From JBBSEX01 sp038239345 (GTDB taxonomy: Bacteria > Acidobacteriota > Terriglobia > Bryobacterales > Bryobacteraceae), in assembly GCA_038239345.1 (NCBI GenBank), contig JBBSEX010000015.1, forward strand, positions 72,622-136,621: 64,000 nt of DNA, read 5' to 3'. Under the pieces are notes generated by a model. The model saw only the letters and a list, made by a program, of their open reading frames with translations. It was not told the origin of the DNA and made no database searches. Below, piece by piece: positions 28,801 through 37,589 of the stretch (positions within the stretch are counted from its first letter, which is position 1; every line of letters starts with the position of its first letter). The translations under genes and the position numbers were made by a program.

Positions 28801-29052
28801 TTCGGTAATGCCGGCCGCAATGTACTGGAAGGGCCAGGGCAGCAAGTCCTGGATGGATCCGTGCGCAAGGAATTCGCCATTACGGAACGCCAGCAAATTG
28901 AATTTCGAGTAGAGTTCTTCAACATGTTGAACCATCCGAACTTCGCCCAGCCGGACCCTTTCATCGACGACGGCCCAGGGGCCGCCGGGACAATCAGTTC
29001 GTTATCGATTCCGATGCGCCAGATTCAATTCGGGCTGAAGTATCGCTTCTAG
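25822..29052 (+). CDS. TonB-dependent receptor, Oar-like
   Basis: A 1076-residue outer-membrane protein, paralogous to the one at 20085-23420. Signal peptide about 1-16, CarboxypepD_reg domain 18-110 (IVGSVRDQSGAGVPAASVTF), plug with ITELPLNGRDYVQLATLT and ANGARGTLNNFLLDGVDNNS, barrel to the end (MRQIQFGLKYRF, terminal Phe). An AGGAG site lies about 9 bp before the ATG at 25822. A TATACT hexamer at 25733-25738 may be a -10 element, but no good -35 is seen. Convergent, 2 bp apart, with the phosphodiesterase gene. Ligand unknown. Confidence 0.9.
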   Translation: MKRVLLCCLLSLPVFAQVDSARIVGSVRDQSGAGVPAASVTFTETATNTRAAVQADDKGDYVSPPLQVGKYSVVAEAPGFKQQTRQNLTLQVQDRIKIDFDMQVGAVTDNVIVSAEPAVIQSETSSLGQVVSARQITELPLNGRDYVQLATLTAGVIRTSSGTNGNTGGASTGGQNSFVANGARGTLNNFLLDGVDNNSNDTGGLVLRTNVDAIQEFKIQTNSFSAEFGRSGGASINAVIKSGSNAWHGSVFEFLRNSALDARDYFEDPTAAKASFKQNQFGATIGGPIKKDKLFFFGDYQGTIIRNPLTYVSSVPTAAERLGDFSRPGEKTIYDPATYNPLTNTRTPFPGNIIPANRLDPIAKNILNLYPLPNQAGKFRNNFVISPTEQDRIDQGDFRTDYNVSDKDRLFLRYSMSGRTDFRPAPLTGLANGGGGATGNGFEDTMGAALGETHTFSPTIVNELRLGFNYVHIRRGVPAAGNKLPSADIRVPGVPDNPSTNGITLFRPSGYTRTGDPGYAPTILASQERQITDVLSQTLGRHTLKYGAEIRWSEFNIFQVAAPNGSFSFTGQFTQNPAASDGTGISLADELLGLPQNATIATLLNLGNRQHVPSLFVLDDFKVTSRFTLNLGVRYEYFSPLVEVNDKQSNFDYQTGKLIVANRNGASRSLVEGDKLNFAPRVGFAWSPFQRTSTVVRGAYGLFYSGQEIRTAAPLQLAYNVPFFTQPSFVSDGITPLLTVKQGFPPVSATQAINPPVTSVDQRLKTPYYQQWNFAIQQALPSQISLEVAYAGSKGTHLQVVTDGNQVMIPGPGDVQSRRPYTNFGPFTSIQNRGNSTYHSLQVKGEKRYSHGLSFLSAFTYSKTLTDLPEICCAQPFPQNSYNLRAEKGLADFDQRLRWVTSFDYQLPFGRGRQFLSNNRALDLVLGGWHVGGILSLSSGFPFSPQLGYDPSNTGDQGLVRPNRIANGNLPSDQRSPNQWFDINAFPLPTGYAFGNAGRNVLEGPGQQVLDGSVRKEFAITERQQIEFRVEFFNMLNHPNFAQPDPFIDDGPGAAGTISSLSIPMRQIQFGLKYRF

Positions 29053-29054
29053 TT

Positions 29055-30275
29055 TTACGGTTTGTAGATGCTCTCTAAAACCGAGAAGGACCCGTCGAGC
29101 TGCGCCGGGGGCTGTAGGCCGAGGATCTTCACGATCAGCGGATAGATGTGGATGTTCTCGAACGAGTCGACCTGCGCAGCGCCGATATTCGGCCCAATAG
29201 CGTAGAAGATCCCGTGCATGGTTTTGAAACGCGCGGGATCGTAGCCATGGGCTCCCACGGGAGGCGTGCGGGGCTCATGCGTCTCGGGATTGACGGCGAT
29301 TTTAGTTACCAAAAATCCTGAATCGAGCGTTGTTATAACCAGGTCGCCGATGCGCGGATTATCGCGATAGTGCCACTCCGGCGGCGTTTCAGCGCGGCGA
29401 AAGATATCGAACAGCGGGCTCTTGCCCTTCAGCGCGCGATAGGTCGCCTCGGCTTTATCGCGATCCGCCACATAGAGTAGCTTCTGCGTTCCAGCCGCCG
29501 TGTTATCGCGGATGCCCGTCAAATCGGCGTACTGGCCAAGGACGATGTATCCCTTATCGACGGGCTGCATTCCATGGTCGGAAACAATAATGAGATTAAT
29601 CGGAAGATGGGTCGCCTGTAGGCCTTCCCAGATTCGCCCGACGATTTCATCGACAGTCTGGACGGCCTTGCCGGTCTCCGGAGACTCCGGACCAAAGGTA
29701 TGGCCGGCATGATCGACTTCACTGAAATACATGGTGATGAAATGCGGCCGCTGTTCGGCGGGCAATCGCAGCCATTCCATCAATTGATCAATGCGCTTTT
29801 CGTTTGGCACCTTATCATCGAACGGAAACCAATAAGAAGGGCGCACCCCGGCAATGGCCCCATCGCTACCGGGCCAGAAATAGGTGGCCGACTTCATTCC
29901 CTGCCGCTCGGCCAGAACCCAGAGGGGCGTCCCGCCATACCAACTGCCGACATTCCCCACCTTGTTGAAGGCGAAGGAATCGTTCCGCTGCGGATCGTAA
30001 AAGTTGTTATCGACGATTCCATGATGGGCGGGGTAAAGCCCGGTGATGATGCTCGTGTGGTTCGGAAAGGTTAGCGAGGGATAGACCGGGACCAGAGACT
30101 TCGCCGATGCGCCGCGATCGCGAATAGCGAGAATGTGGCTGGCCTTATAACGCTCGGCGTAATCGTAACGAAAGCCATCGAGTGAGATCAGCACGACGTA
30201 GGGCTGTTCCGCCCAAGCGCGCATAGAGAACAGCATTAGCAAGACAAGCAGCGGCGTCCGGAAGCGTTTTGGCAT
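29055..30275 (-). CDS. exported nucleotide pyrophosphatase/phosphodiesterase-like enzyme
   Basis: Alkaline-phosphatase-superfamily protein of 406 residues with signal peptide 1-22 (ending RAWAE). The metal ligand Asp is in VLISLDGFRYDY, the nucleophile Thr in SLTFPNHTSIITGLYP, further ligands in YFSEVDHAGHTFGP and IIVSDHGMQP, and a late HGYDP. This set is typical of the NPP family, which hydrolyses nucleotides or phosphodiesters outside the cytoplasm using two Zn ions. Length fits a single catalytic domain. Its end is 2 bp from the convergent receptor gene; no operon partner is present. Confidence 0.85.
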   Translation of the reverse strand: MPKRFRTPLLVLLMLFSMRAWAEQPYVVLISLDGFRYDYAERYKASHILAIRDRGASAKSLVPVYPSLTFPNHTSIITGLYPAHHGIVDNNFYDPQRNDSFAFNKVGNVGSWYGGTPLWVLAERQGMKSATYFWPGSDGAIAGVRPSYWFPFDDKVPNEKRIDQLMEWLRLPAEQRPHFITMYFSEVDHAGHTFGPESPETGKAVQTVDEIVGRIWEGLQATHLPINLIIVSDHGMQPVDKGYIVLGQYADLTGIRDNTAAGTQKLLYVADRDKAEATYRALKGKSPLFDIFRRAETPPEWHYRDNPRIGDLVITTLDSGFLVTKIAVNPETHEPRTPPVGAHGYDPARFKTMHGIFYAIGPNIGAAQVDSFENIHIYPLIVKILGLQPPAQLDGSFSVLESIYKP

Positions 30276-30346
30276 TGCAATAATTATTACAAGTGGACGA
30301 TGACGAAGTCATTAACAGGGGCCGAGAAATAATACCCCCGTGGTAT

Positions 30347-30352
30347 TATAAT
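30347..30352 (+). promoter_or_regulatory. possible -10 hexamer before deoC
   Basis: A perfect TATAAT lies 34 bp before the deoC start in AT-richer DNA. The region 17 bp upstream (around 30324) does not resemble TTGACA, so this is a weak promoter prediction for the deoC-phosphatase-lysA operon. Confidence 0.3.
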
Positions 30353-30385
30353 TTAGTTCCCCAAATTTCTGATTCTACAGAGCTT

Positions 30386-31078
30386 ATGACCAATCTTGCA
30401 TCCTATATAGACCACACGCTTCTGCGCCCGGATGCGACGGCGGCGGACATCCGGAAGCTCTGTGAAGAGGCCCAGCAATACGGGTTCGCCAGTGTTTGCG
30501 TGAATCCTTACTGGGTGAAGATGGCAGCCGCCGAACTGGCCGATTCGCCCGTCAAAGTTTGTACGGTCATCGGTTTTCCGTTGGGGGCAAGTTCTTCCGC
30601 GGTGAAGGTGTTTGAAGCGCAGGCGGCGATGGGCGACGGCGCCCGCGAAATCGATATGGTAATAAATATCGGAGAGCTGAAGGCGGAGAATCTGGACTCC
30701 GTTCGTTCCGACATTCATGGCGTAGTCGAGGTCTGTCATCACGCCGGAGCGATCGTGAAAGTTATTCTGGAGGCGTCGCTGCTGACCGATGCCGAGAAAC
30801 AGTCCGGGGCAGCGCAGGCGAAAGCAGGCGGCGCCGATTTCGTCAAGACATCGACCGGCTTTAGTACCGGCGGGGCCACGGAAGCCGATGTCAGGTTACT
30901 GCGCGCCACCGTGGGTTCAGATATGGGCGTGAAAGCCTCGGGTGGAATTCGAACATTAGCCGACATGGAAAAGATGATCGCCGCGGGGGCTAGCCGCATT
31001 GGCGCCAGCGCCGGCGTGAAAATTATGGAGGCCGTCGCGGGGAGGATTCCCGATCAGGCAGGCGGCGCCTCTTACTGA
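30386..31078 (+). CDS. deoC: deoxyribose-phosphate aldolase
   Basis: Splits 2-deoxyribose 5-phosphate to acetaldehyde and glyceraldehyde 3-phosphate. Class I aldolase of 230 residues starting at the ATG at 30386 (TNLASYIDHTLLRPDAT); a longer frame to 30293 adds a non-conserved tail across the promoter region. The Schiff-base lysine is in DFVKTSTGFSTGGAT, a second active-site lysine in GVKASGGIRT, and an active-site Asp in IDMVINIGELK. Its stop overlaps the start of the phosphatase gene (TGATG), so it opens a three-gene operon with lysA. Confidence 0.93.
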   Translation: MTNLASYIDHTLLRPDATAADIRKLCEEAQQYGFASVCVNPYWVKMAAAELADSPVKVCTVIGFPLGASSSAVKVFEAQAAMGDGAREIDMVINIGELKAENLDSVRSDIHGVVEVCHHAGAIVKVILEASLLTDAEKQSGAAQAKAGGADFVKTSTGFSTGGATEADVRLLRATVGSDMGVKASGGIRTLADMEKMIAAGASRIGASAGVKIMEAVAGRIPDQAGGASY

Positions 31079-32832
31079 TGGCCACTACGCGCAAACCCTC
31101 CGTGCGCTTTCGCGAACGCGCCGAATTGTTGGACTTCCTGCTGGAGGTAGCGGGCGCGACGGCGGAGACTCTAGACCTGGATCGCCTCTTGGCCAACGTC
31201 GCCGGAATCGTCAAAGACGTTATCAAGCACGATCTGTTCGCCATCCTGCTCTACAACGACAAGCTGCAAGTGCTGCGCATTCGTTATGCCATTGGCCATC
31301 GCGAAGAAGTGGTGCGCAATCTCACGATTCCGATTGGTGAAGGATTAACGGGACACGCCGCCGCCACCAGGCTGCCGATCATGGTGGGGGATGTCCGCAG
31401 CGATCCACGATACCTGCATGCCCTGGATGCGGTGCGAAGTGAACTGGCCGTGCCGATGGTGGCGCGCGGAAGATTGGTGGGCGTGATCGATGTCGAATCC
31501 ACCCGTCCGAATGCCTTTACCGAACAAGATCGGGCGCTGCTCCGCTTGATTGCCAGCCGCGTGGCCGTCTCGATTGATAATGCCCGTTTGTACCGGCGTG
31601 TCGAACGGCAGAATCGCACACTGCGCATTCTGGCGCATCTCTCGCAGGAATTCAGCTCGATTCTGGCCCTCGATGAATTGTTGAGCAAGATCGCCAAGAC
31701 GATTCATGCGCTGATAAATTTCGACGCCTTCAGCATCATGCTCCTGGACGCCGAGCAGCGCGTGCTTCGTCATCGATTCAGCGAACGCTATGACCAGCGA
31801 GTGGATCTGGATCATGTCGCGCTCGGCAAGGGCATCACGGGGGCGGCGGCGGAAACACGAGTGGCGATCCGCGTGGACGATACGCTGGCCGACCCTCGCT
31901 ACATCGCTTCGCATCCCGATATTCGGTCTGAGGTCGCGGTGCCGCTGATCGTGCAGGATCGGGTTGTCGGCGTGATGGATCTGGAGAGCGAGCGCATCGG
32001 ATTCTTCACCGACGACCATGTGCGGACGCTTTCGCTGCTTGCTCCGCAGATCGCCAGTTCAGTGGAAAATGCCCGTCTTTATGAGGAGATCGGCACGCGC
32101 GAACAGCGGATGGAAGAGGATTTACTGGCCGCCCGAAAGCTGCAATCTGTTTTGTTGCCGCGCACTGCGCCGGAGATTCCGGGCCTCGAAATCGCAATCC
32201 GGTCGCGTCCGGCCCGAGAAGTTACCGGCGACGTATATGACATTTTCGAACTTGGCGAACGCGACGCGCTCTTCGCATTCGGCGACGTAAGTGGCAAAGG
32301 GGCGGCTGCGGCTCTTTACGGGGCTCTGGTCAGTGGCTTGTTGCGAATTCTGGCTCCGCGGCGGCGTGGTCCGGCGACATTGATGCGCGCCCTGAACGAC
32401 ACTCTGTTGGAGCGCCGGGTGGATGCGCAATATGCCACGCTCTCGCTTCTGCTTTGGGACAGCGAAAAAAGCACGATGACGATGGCGAATGCCGGGGCTG
32501 AACCGCCGCTGCTGTGCCGCTGCAAGGAAATCATCAAGTCGCATATCGAAGGTGTGCCCATTGGATTGCTGGAAGACCGCGAGTACGAAGAGATCATCGT
32601 GCCGCTGGAACCGGGCGATATTCTGCTGCTGTTCTCTGACGGCATGGCCGACCAATCCAATGGCAAGGGCGAAGAGTTCGGACGCAGCGGCATTACTAGA
32701 GTTCTTCGCGCCAACTGTGACAAGAGCGCCCAGGAGATCATCGACGATATTTTTTCCGAACTCGATAATTTCATGGAAGGCACGCCGATGTTCGACGATC
32801 AGACTGTGATTGCGATGCGGGTTCGGGAATGA
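31078..32832 (+). CDS. GAF-GAF-SpoIIE/RsbU-type serine phosphatase
   Basis: Signalling phosphatase of 584 residues, cytoplasmic. GAF domain 1 about 20-165 (IPIGEGLTGHAAATRLPIMVG), GAF domain 2 about 185-330 (GKGITGAAAETRVAIRVDDT), a linker helix with EEDLLAARKLQSVLLP and a PP2C/SpoIIE domain about 350-584 with the metal-binding Asp residues in DVYDIFELGE, FGDVSGKGAAAALYGAL and LLLFSDGMADQ. Family role: dephosphorylates an anti-anti-sigma factor in a partner-switching stress response, with the GAF domains sensing a small ligand or redox state. No anti-sigma antagonist or kinase gene is adjacent. It lies between two metabolic genes, coupled to both. Confidence 0.85.
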   Translation: MATTRKPSVRFRERAELLDFLLEVAGATAETLDLDRLLANVAGIVKDVIKHDLFAILLYNDKLQVLRIRYAIGHREEVVRNLTIPIGEGLTGHAAATRLPIMVGDVRSDPRYLHALDAVRSELAVPMVARGRLVGVIDVESTRPNAFTEQDRALLRLIASRVAVSIDNARLYRRVERQNRTLRILAHLSQEFSSILALDELLSKIAKTIHALINFDAFSIMLLDAEQRVLRHRFSERYDQRVDLDHVALGKGITGAAAETRVAIRVDDTLADPRYIASHPDIRSEVAVPLIVQDRVVGVMDLESERIGFFTDDHVRTLSLLAPQIASSVENARLYEEIGTREQRMEEDLLAARKLQSVLLPRTAPEIPGLEIAIRSRPAREVTGDVYDIFELGERDALFAFGDVSGKGAAAALYGALVSGLLRILAPRRRGPATLMRALNDTLLERRVDAQYATLSLLLWDSEKSTMTMANAGAEPPLLCRCKEIIKSHIEGVPIGLLEDREYEEIIVPLEPGDILLLFSDGMADQSNGKGEEFGRSGITRVLRANCDKSAQEIIDDIFSELDNFMEGTPMFDDQTVIAMRVRE

Positions 32833-34076
32833 GCTCTTCTTTCGAGTATCGCGACGATGCATTTTCCTGCGAAGACGTGGCGATGGCGGCTATAGCGGCG
32901 GATGTTGGAACGCCCTGCTACGTATATTCTGGGCGGACGATCGTCGACAATTATCGTGCTTATGACGAAGCTTTCGGCGATCTTCCACATACAGTCTGCT
33001 TTGCCGTAAAAGCGAATTCGACGCTCGGCGTTTTGTCGTTGCTGGCGAAAGCTGGCGCGGGCTTCGATATCGTTTCCGGCGGCGAATTGTTTCGCGTGCT
33101 GCGGGCGGGCGGCGATCCGAAGAAAGTGGTATTTTCCGGAGTCGGCAAAACAGCACAGGAAATCGACTATGCGCTGCGCGAAGGAATTTTTTCTTTCAAT
33201 TGCGAATCGGAACCCGAGCTTGCGCTAATCGATTCGTTCGCGGCGCGCCATCACGTGAAGGCGCGTATCGCCCTGCGGGTGAATCCGGACGTCGATGCAG
33301 CCACTCATCCTTATATCTCGACGGGTCTGCGACAGCATAAATTTGGGATCGACATCAGTGAAGTGGAAGGCGTATACGCGCGAGCGAAGGGTCTGAAGAA
33401 TCTGGCGCTCGAAAGCGTAAGCTGCCATATCGGGTCGCAGCTATTAGACCCGTCGCCGCTGATGGAAGCCGTGGATAAGATGCTCGCCCTGGTGGACCGC
33501 TTACGGGCGAATGGAATTCCGATTCGCTATGCCGACCTGGGTGGCGGGCTGGGGGTTGGATATCGCGCTGGCGATGGCACGCCGTCGATTGCAGACTATG
33601 TTGGCGGGCTGCGGAAGCGTGTCGCGGGCCATGGGCTGCATGTTGCCATTGAACCGGGAAGGTCCATCGTGGCCGATGCTGGAGTCCTGCTGACGCAGGT
33701 TCTCTATCGCAAGCGCAATGCTGCCAAGGAATTTGTAATCGTCGATGCGGCGATGAACGATCTGATTCGCCCCGCGCTCTATCAAGCGTTTCACGACATC
33801 TGTCCGCTGCGGCGGATCTCGGGCGGAACATTATTGGCCGATGTCGTGGGACCTGTTTGTGAGACGGGCGACTTCCTGGCACGCGATCGCGAACTGCCAT
33901 GTGTCGCGGCTGGCGATCTGTTGGCCATCCGATCGGCCGGCGCTTATGGTTTCGTTCTCTCTTCCAATTACAACTCGCGTCCCAGAGTGGCCGAAGTGTT
34001 AGTGGATGGATCGAACTGGCGAGTTATCCGCAAACGGGAGACGCTGGAAGATCTGGTGCGCGGCGAGTCCGCTTAA
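32829..34076 (+). CDS. lysA: diaminopimelate decarboxylase
   Basis: PLP enzyme making lysine from meso-diaminopimelate; 415 residues, full length. The PLP lysine is in CFAVKANSTLGVL, followed by GAGFDIVSGGELFR; HKFGID and CHIGSQL mark the phosphate-binding barrel, then the glycine-rich loop YADLGGGLGVGY, EPGRSIVADAG, and the substrate region GPVCETGDFLARDR with the active-site Cys from the partner subunit. The ATG overlaps the phosphatase stop as ATGA. Last gene of the deoC operon; a new gene starts 37 bp downstream. Confidence 0.95.
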   Translation: MSSSFEYRDDAFSCEDVAMAAIAADVGTPCYVYSGRTIVDNYRAYDEAFGDLPHTVCFAVKANSTLGVLSLLAKAGAGFDIVSGGELFRVLRAGGDPKKVVFSGVGKTAQEIDYALREGIFSFNCESEPELALIDSFAARHHVKARIALRVNPDVDAATHPYISTGLRQHKFGIDISEVEGVYARAKGLKNLALESVSCHIGSQLLDPSPLMEAVDKMLALVDRLRANGIPIRYADLGGGLGVGYRAGDGTPSIADYVGGLRKRVAGHGLHVAIEPGRSIVADAGVLLTQVLYRKRNAAKEFVIVDAAMNDLIRPALYQAFHDICPLRRISGGTLLADVVGPVCETGDFLARDRELPCVAAGDLLAIRSAGAYGFVLSSNYNSRPRVAEVLVDGSNWRVIRKRETLEDLVRGESA

Positions 34077-34112
34077 ATACCGCTAAGCACGCAAAACACT
34101 ACAATGTAGAGC

Positions 34113-36944
34113 ATGCCCGGCTTTCGGAGGATTGCCGCTCTATTTATACCCCTGCTGCTTGTGGCGCAGGAGCGGGATATTTCTCCGCAGCAGCATTTCG
34201 ATACGGCACAGCAATTGCGTAAAACGGCTGCTTCCCGTGCCGAAGCTCTATCGGAGTATCGAAAAGCGCTGGATCTATGGAGCGCCGCCGGTGACGTCAA
34301 GGCCCAAGCTGAAACGCTTGTGCGAATGGGGCAAGTGGCCGATCAACTGGGAGACCGGGCGGCTGCTGCCGCTTACTTCGAACGAGCGCTGCCGCTTGCA
34401 AGGGATCGGGCGAATCCCCGCGGCGAAGCGGAGGCGTTGTACGGACTGGGTCGAATTAGCTTGGCCTCGGGAGATGCGTCTAAAGCAATCGGGCTCTATC
34501 GGCAGGCGCTTGGGCTGCGGCGGCAGACCGGCGATTCGTTCGAGGAAGCGCTCATTTTGCATAATCTCGGCGCGGCCTATTGGACCATCGCCGAGAACCA
34601 GAAAGCTCTCGAAGCTTATCAACAAGCTCTCTCCCTGCGCCGGGCTTCGGGCGATCGAATCGGTGTAGCGATCACGCTTTACGGCATAGCCATAGTGCAT
34701 TACAGCTGGGGCGATGCGCAGAAAGCGTTGGCTACTTATTCCGACGCTCTAAAGCTTTGGCGCGATTTGAAGGATCCGCGCGGTGAAGCGAATTCGCTGA
34801 ACAGCATCGGACTGGTTTACGGTTCGCTCGAAGAAAATGAAAAGGCCCTCGAACGGTATCGACAGGCTCTGACTATATTCCGGAAGACCGCCGACAAGAG
34901 CGGTGAAGCCTACACGCTGAACAATGTGGGACTGGCCTATTCGGGGCTCCACGATACGCGCCGTGCTCTTGAGTTTCTGAATCGCGCGCTGATCATGTTG
35001 ACCGAGTTGAAGGATCAACGCGGCACGGCGTACACCTTGCACAATATCGGAGAAGTTAAAACGATGCTGCATGATTATGACGCGGCGAAGGCGGATTTCG
35101 GCAAATCGCTGACGATCAAACGCGAGTTGCACGACCGCTATGGAGAGGCCTATACGCTAGACAAGTTGGCGGAGGTTCGTTTGGCGACAGGCGATGCCGC
35201 GGGTGCGCTGGAGATGTTTCACGGGGCTCTGGAATTGCACCGCTTTGCCGGCGACCGCGCTGGTGAGGCATCGGCACTGGCGGGCATTGCGCGTGTCCAT
35301 CTCGCCCGCGGGCAGCTACAAGAGGCGCGAGCCAGCATGGAGAGTGCGCTACAGGGAATCGAGTCGTTGCGATCGCGCCTGGCAAGCCACGATCTGCGTA
35401 GTTCCTACTTCTCAGGCAAGCAGGATTACTACAGCTTCTATATCGATCTTCTAATGCAGATGGGGGAAACAGGCGCGGCCCTGGAGGCCAGTGAACGGAG
35501 CCGGGCGCGCGTGTTTCTGGATTCGATTACCGAAACGCAGGCCCGGATTAGGGAAGGCATCGATCCCGCGCTGGCGGCGCGAGAGAGCGCGGTGCTGTCG
35601 GAACTGAACGCTCAGAGGCAACGCTTGCAGAGGCTGACCAGCAATCCCGGTCAGGAAGCCGAATCGAGAACCGCGAACCAGCGCTTGCAGGAAAGCTATC
35701 AGCGCTATGACGAAGTCAAAACAGCGATTCGCCAAGCAAGCCCGCGTTATTCGGCCTTGACGCAGCCGGAACCAGTCCGAGTAGATCGCCTGCAACGGGA
35801 ACTGCTGAATCCGCAAACTGCTTTGCTGGAATACTCGCTGGGGACGGAGAAAAGCCATGCCTGGCTGGTTACCGAACATGAACTCCAATCGGCGGTCTTG
35901 CCCGGGCGCGATGCCATTAACGCCATAGTTCAGCGATATTTTCATGCAGTGACGGCGCGGAACGATCCTCCGCGGGAAGAAACGATCGAAGAGCAAGCGG
36001 GGAGATTGAAACGCTCCGATGCCGACGCACTTCGGGCTGGCCGGGAGCTAAGGCGTATTCTCATCGAACCTTTCGCGGCGAGCCTTACCCCACGGCTGTT
36101 GATTGTCGCGGACGGCCCGCTGGCCTACCTGCCCTTCGCGGCACTTCCCGGGGCGGGGGGCGCGCTGGTCGCCAAGCATGAAATTGTGAGTCTACCGTCG
36201 GCTTCGTCGCTGCTTTCGCTGCGCGCGGACTCTCGCGCTAAAGATAATCCGGCAGGGGTAGCCATTGTGGCCGATCCGGTATTCGATGCCCGTGATCCGC
36301 GAGTGCAAACTCTAGCGCGGGGGCCGGAAGTTTCCACTCTCGATTTCGCGGAGCGCGCGCCGCTGTATCCCCGCTTGCGCTTCTCACGTTTCGAAGCCGA
36401 CGAGATTGCCAAACTGGTACCGGCGAGCCAGACCATGAAGATAATGGATTTCGCTGCGAACCGCGCTGCAATCAAGAACGGCGCATTCGATCAGTATCGA
36501 ATTCTGCACTTCGCCACGCATACCGTAATCGACAATGAGCATCCGGAGCTATCGGGCATTGTTCTTTCACTCGTGGACGACAAGGGCCGGCCGCGCGATG
36601 GATTTCTTCCTCTCTATGACATCTACAACCTGAAGTTGAAATCGCGATTGGTGGTTTTAAGCGCCTGCCGCACCGCCATCGGCAAGCAGATCCGTGGCGA
36701 GGGGCTGATGGGCTTAAGCCGGGGCTTTCTTTATTCCGGAGTTTCCAGCGTGGTGGCCAGCTTATGGAGCGTGCAAGACAAGGCGACCGCGGAATTGATG
36801 CGGCGCTTTTATAGCGGTATGTTGCAACGGCATCTGACACCATCGGCGGCACTGCGGGCGGCGCAGAATTCCTTTGCCAACGATGCAAACTGGTCAAGCC
36901 CGTACTATTGGGCTGCTTTCACTCTGCAAGGCGATTGGCAGTAA
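34113..36944 (+). CDS. secreted TPR-CHAT protease
   Basis: A 943-residue protein. A short signal peptide (about 1-18) is followed by at least seven TPR units at about 20-400 with a 40-residue TPR_12-like period (for example NLGAAYWTIAENQKALEAYQ and NSIGLVYGSLEENEKALERY), a helical linker about 415-560, and a CHAT caspase-like domain about 620-943. The catalytic pair is visible: His803 in LHFATHTV and Cys852 in VLSACRTA, followed by GEGLMGLSRGFLYSG. The domain order equals that of Csx29, the caspase of type III-E CRISPR, but no CRISPR parts are near. It heads an operon with a sigma-like factor (16 bp later) and an anti-sigma-like membrane protein. Confidence 0.88.
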   Translation: MPGFRRIAALFIPLLLVAQERDISPQQHFDTAQQLRKTAASRAEALSEYRKALDLWSAAGDVKAQAETLVRMGQVADQLGDRAAAAAYFERALPLARDRANPRGEAEALYGLGRISLASGDASKAIGLYRQALGLRRQTGDSFEEALILHNLGAAYWTIAENQKALEAYQQALSLRRASGDRIGVAITLYGIAIVHYSWGDAQKALATYSDALKLWRDLKDPRGEANSLNSIGLVYGSLEENEKALERYRQALTIFRKTADKSGEAYTLNNVGLAYSGLHDTRRALEFLNRALIMLTELKDQRGTAYTLHNIGEVKTMLHDYDAAKADFGKSLTIKRELHDRYGEAYTLDKLAEVRLATGDAAGALEMFHGALELHRFAGDRAGEASALAGIARVHLARGQLQEARASMESALQGIESLRSRLASHDLRSSYFSGKQDYYSFYIDLLMQMGETGAALEASERSRARVFLDSITETQARIREGIDPALAARESAVLSELNAQRQRLQRLTSNPGQEAESRTANQRLQESYQRYDEVKTAIRQASPRYSALTQPEPVRVDRLQRELLNPQTALLEYSLGTEKSHAWLVTEHELQSAVLPGRDAINAIVQRYFHAVTARNDPPREETIEEQAGRLKRSDADALRAGRELRRILIEPFAASLTPRLLIVADGPLAYLPFAALPGAGGALVAKHEIVSLPSASSLLSLRADSRAKDNPAGVAIVADPVFDARDPRVQTLARGPEVSTLDFAERAPLYPRLRFSRFEADEIAKLVPASQTMKIMDFAANRAAIKNGAFDQYRILHFATHTVIDNEHPELSGIVLSLVDDKGRPRDGFLPLYDIYNLKLKSRLVVLSACRTAIGKQIRGEGLMGLSRGFLYSGVSSVVASLWSVQDKATAELMRRFYSGMLQRHLTPSAALRAAQNSFANDANWSSPYYWAAFTLQGDWQ

Positions 36945-36960
36945 ACTGGCGTAGAAGACC

Positions 36961-37551
36961 TTGGCCGATACAATCCCGCGAAAAGCAAAATGGTCGTTGG
37001 GCCGGGAAGCGTTCGACGCCCTGCTGGCCATGTTCTCAGCCGACCGTCAAACAGCGGCGGATGAATACGAACGCATTCGTACAAAACTAACGAAATTCTT
37101 TGCCTGGCAACGCTGCCCCTTTCCCGAGGAGTGCGCCGATGAGACGCTAAACCGGGTAGCCAAGCGCTTGGCGGAAGGCGAGGACATACAGAAGCCGGGC
37201 AGCTATTTCTACGGTGTTGCGCGAATGGTTTTGAAGGAGACGCAAGCTGACCTGGAGCGCAAGAACCGCGCGGTGCAGGAACTGGGGCGATGGAACTGGA
37301 CCTCACCAGCTGTGGAAGATTCGGAAACAAGCGAATGCCTGCAAGTCTGCCTGAGTGCCCTTCCCAAGGAGCAGCGGCAGTTCATCCTGAAATACTACAG
37401 CGGCGATCAAAGGAAGCGGGTGGATAACCGGCAGGCGCTGGCGGACGAACTGCAGATTCCGATGAATGCGCTGCGCAATCGCGCGCTCCGGCTGCGAGAC
37501 AAGATCCATAACTGCGTAGGCAAACGTTTGCGTTCGAAACAAAATGCGTGA
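36961..37551 (+). CDS. sigma-70-like (ECF-type) factor
   Basis: A 196-residue cytoplasmic protein from a TTG at 36961. The N-terminal part resembles region 2 (FFAWQRCPFPEECADETLNRV, then GSYFYGVARMVLKE), and the C-terminal part is a helix-turn-helix like region 4 (LPKEQRQFILKYY ... RQALADELQIPMNALRNRALRLR). ECF-type factors recruit RNA polymerase to extracytoplasmic stress promoters. Similarity is clear in layout but the sequence is divergent, so it could act as an atypical regulator. The gene lies between the CHAT protease and a membrane protein with anti-sigma character, which supports the assignment. Confidence 0.7.
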   Translation: MADTIPRKAKWSLGREAFDALLAMFSADRQTAADEYERIRTKLTKFFAWQRCPFPEECADETLNRVAKRLAEGEDIQKPGSYFYGVARMVLKETQADLERKNRAVQELGRWNWTSPAVEDSETSECLQVCLSALPKEQRQFILKYYSGDQRKRVDNRQALADELQIPMNALRNRALRLRDKIHNCVGKRLRSKQNA

Positions 37552-37589
37552 TACTCATGCGGCCACAATCACATAAGGGTAGAGAATCG

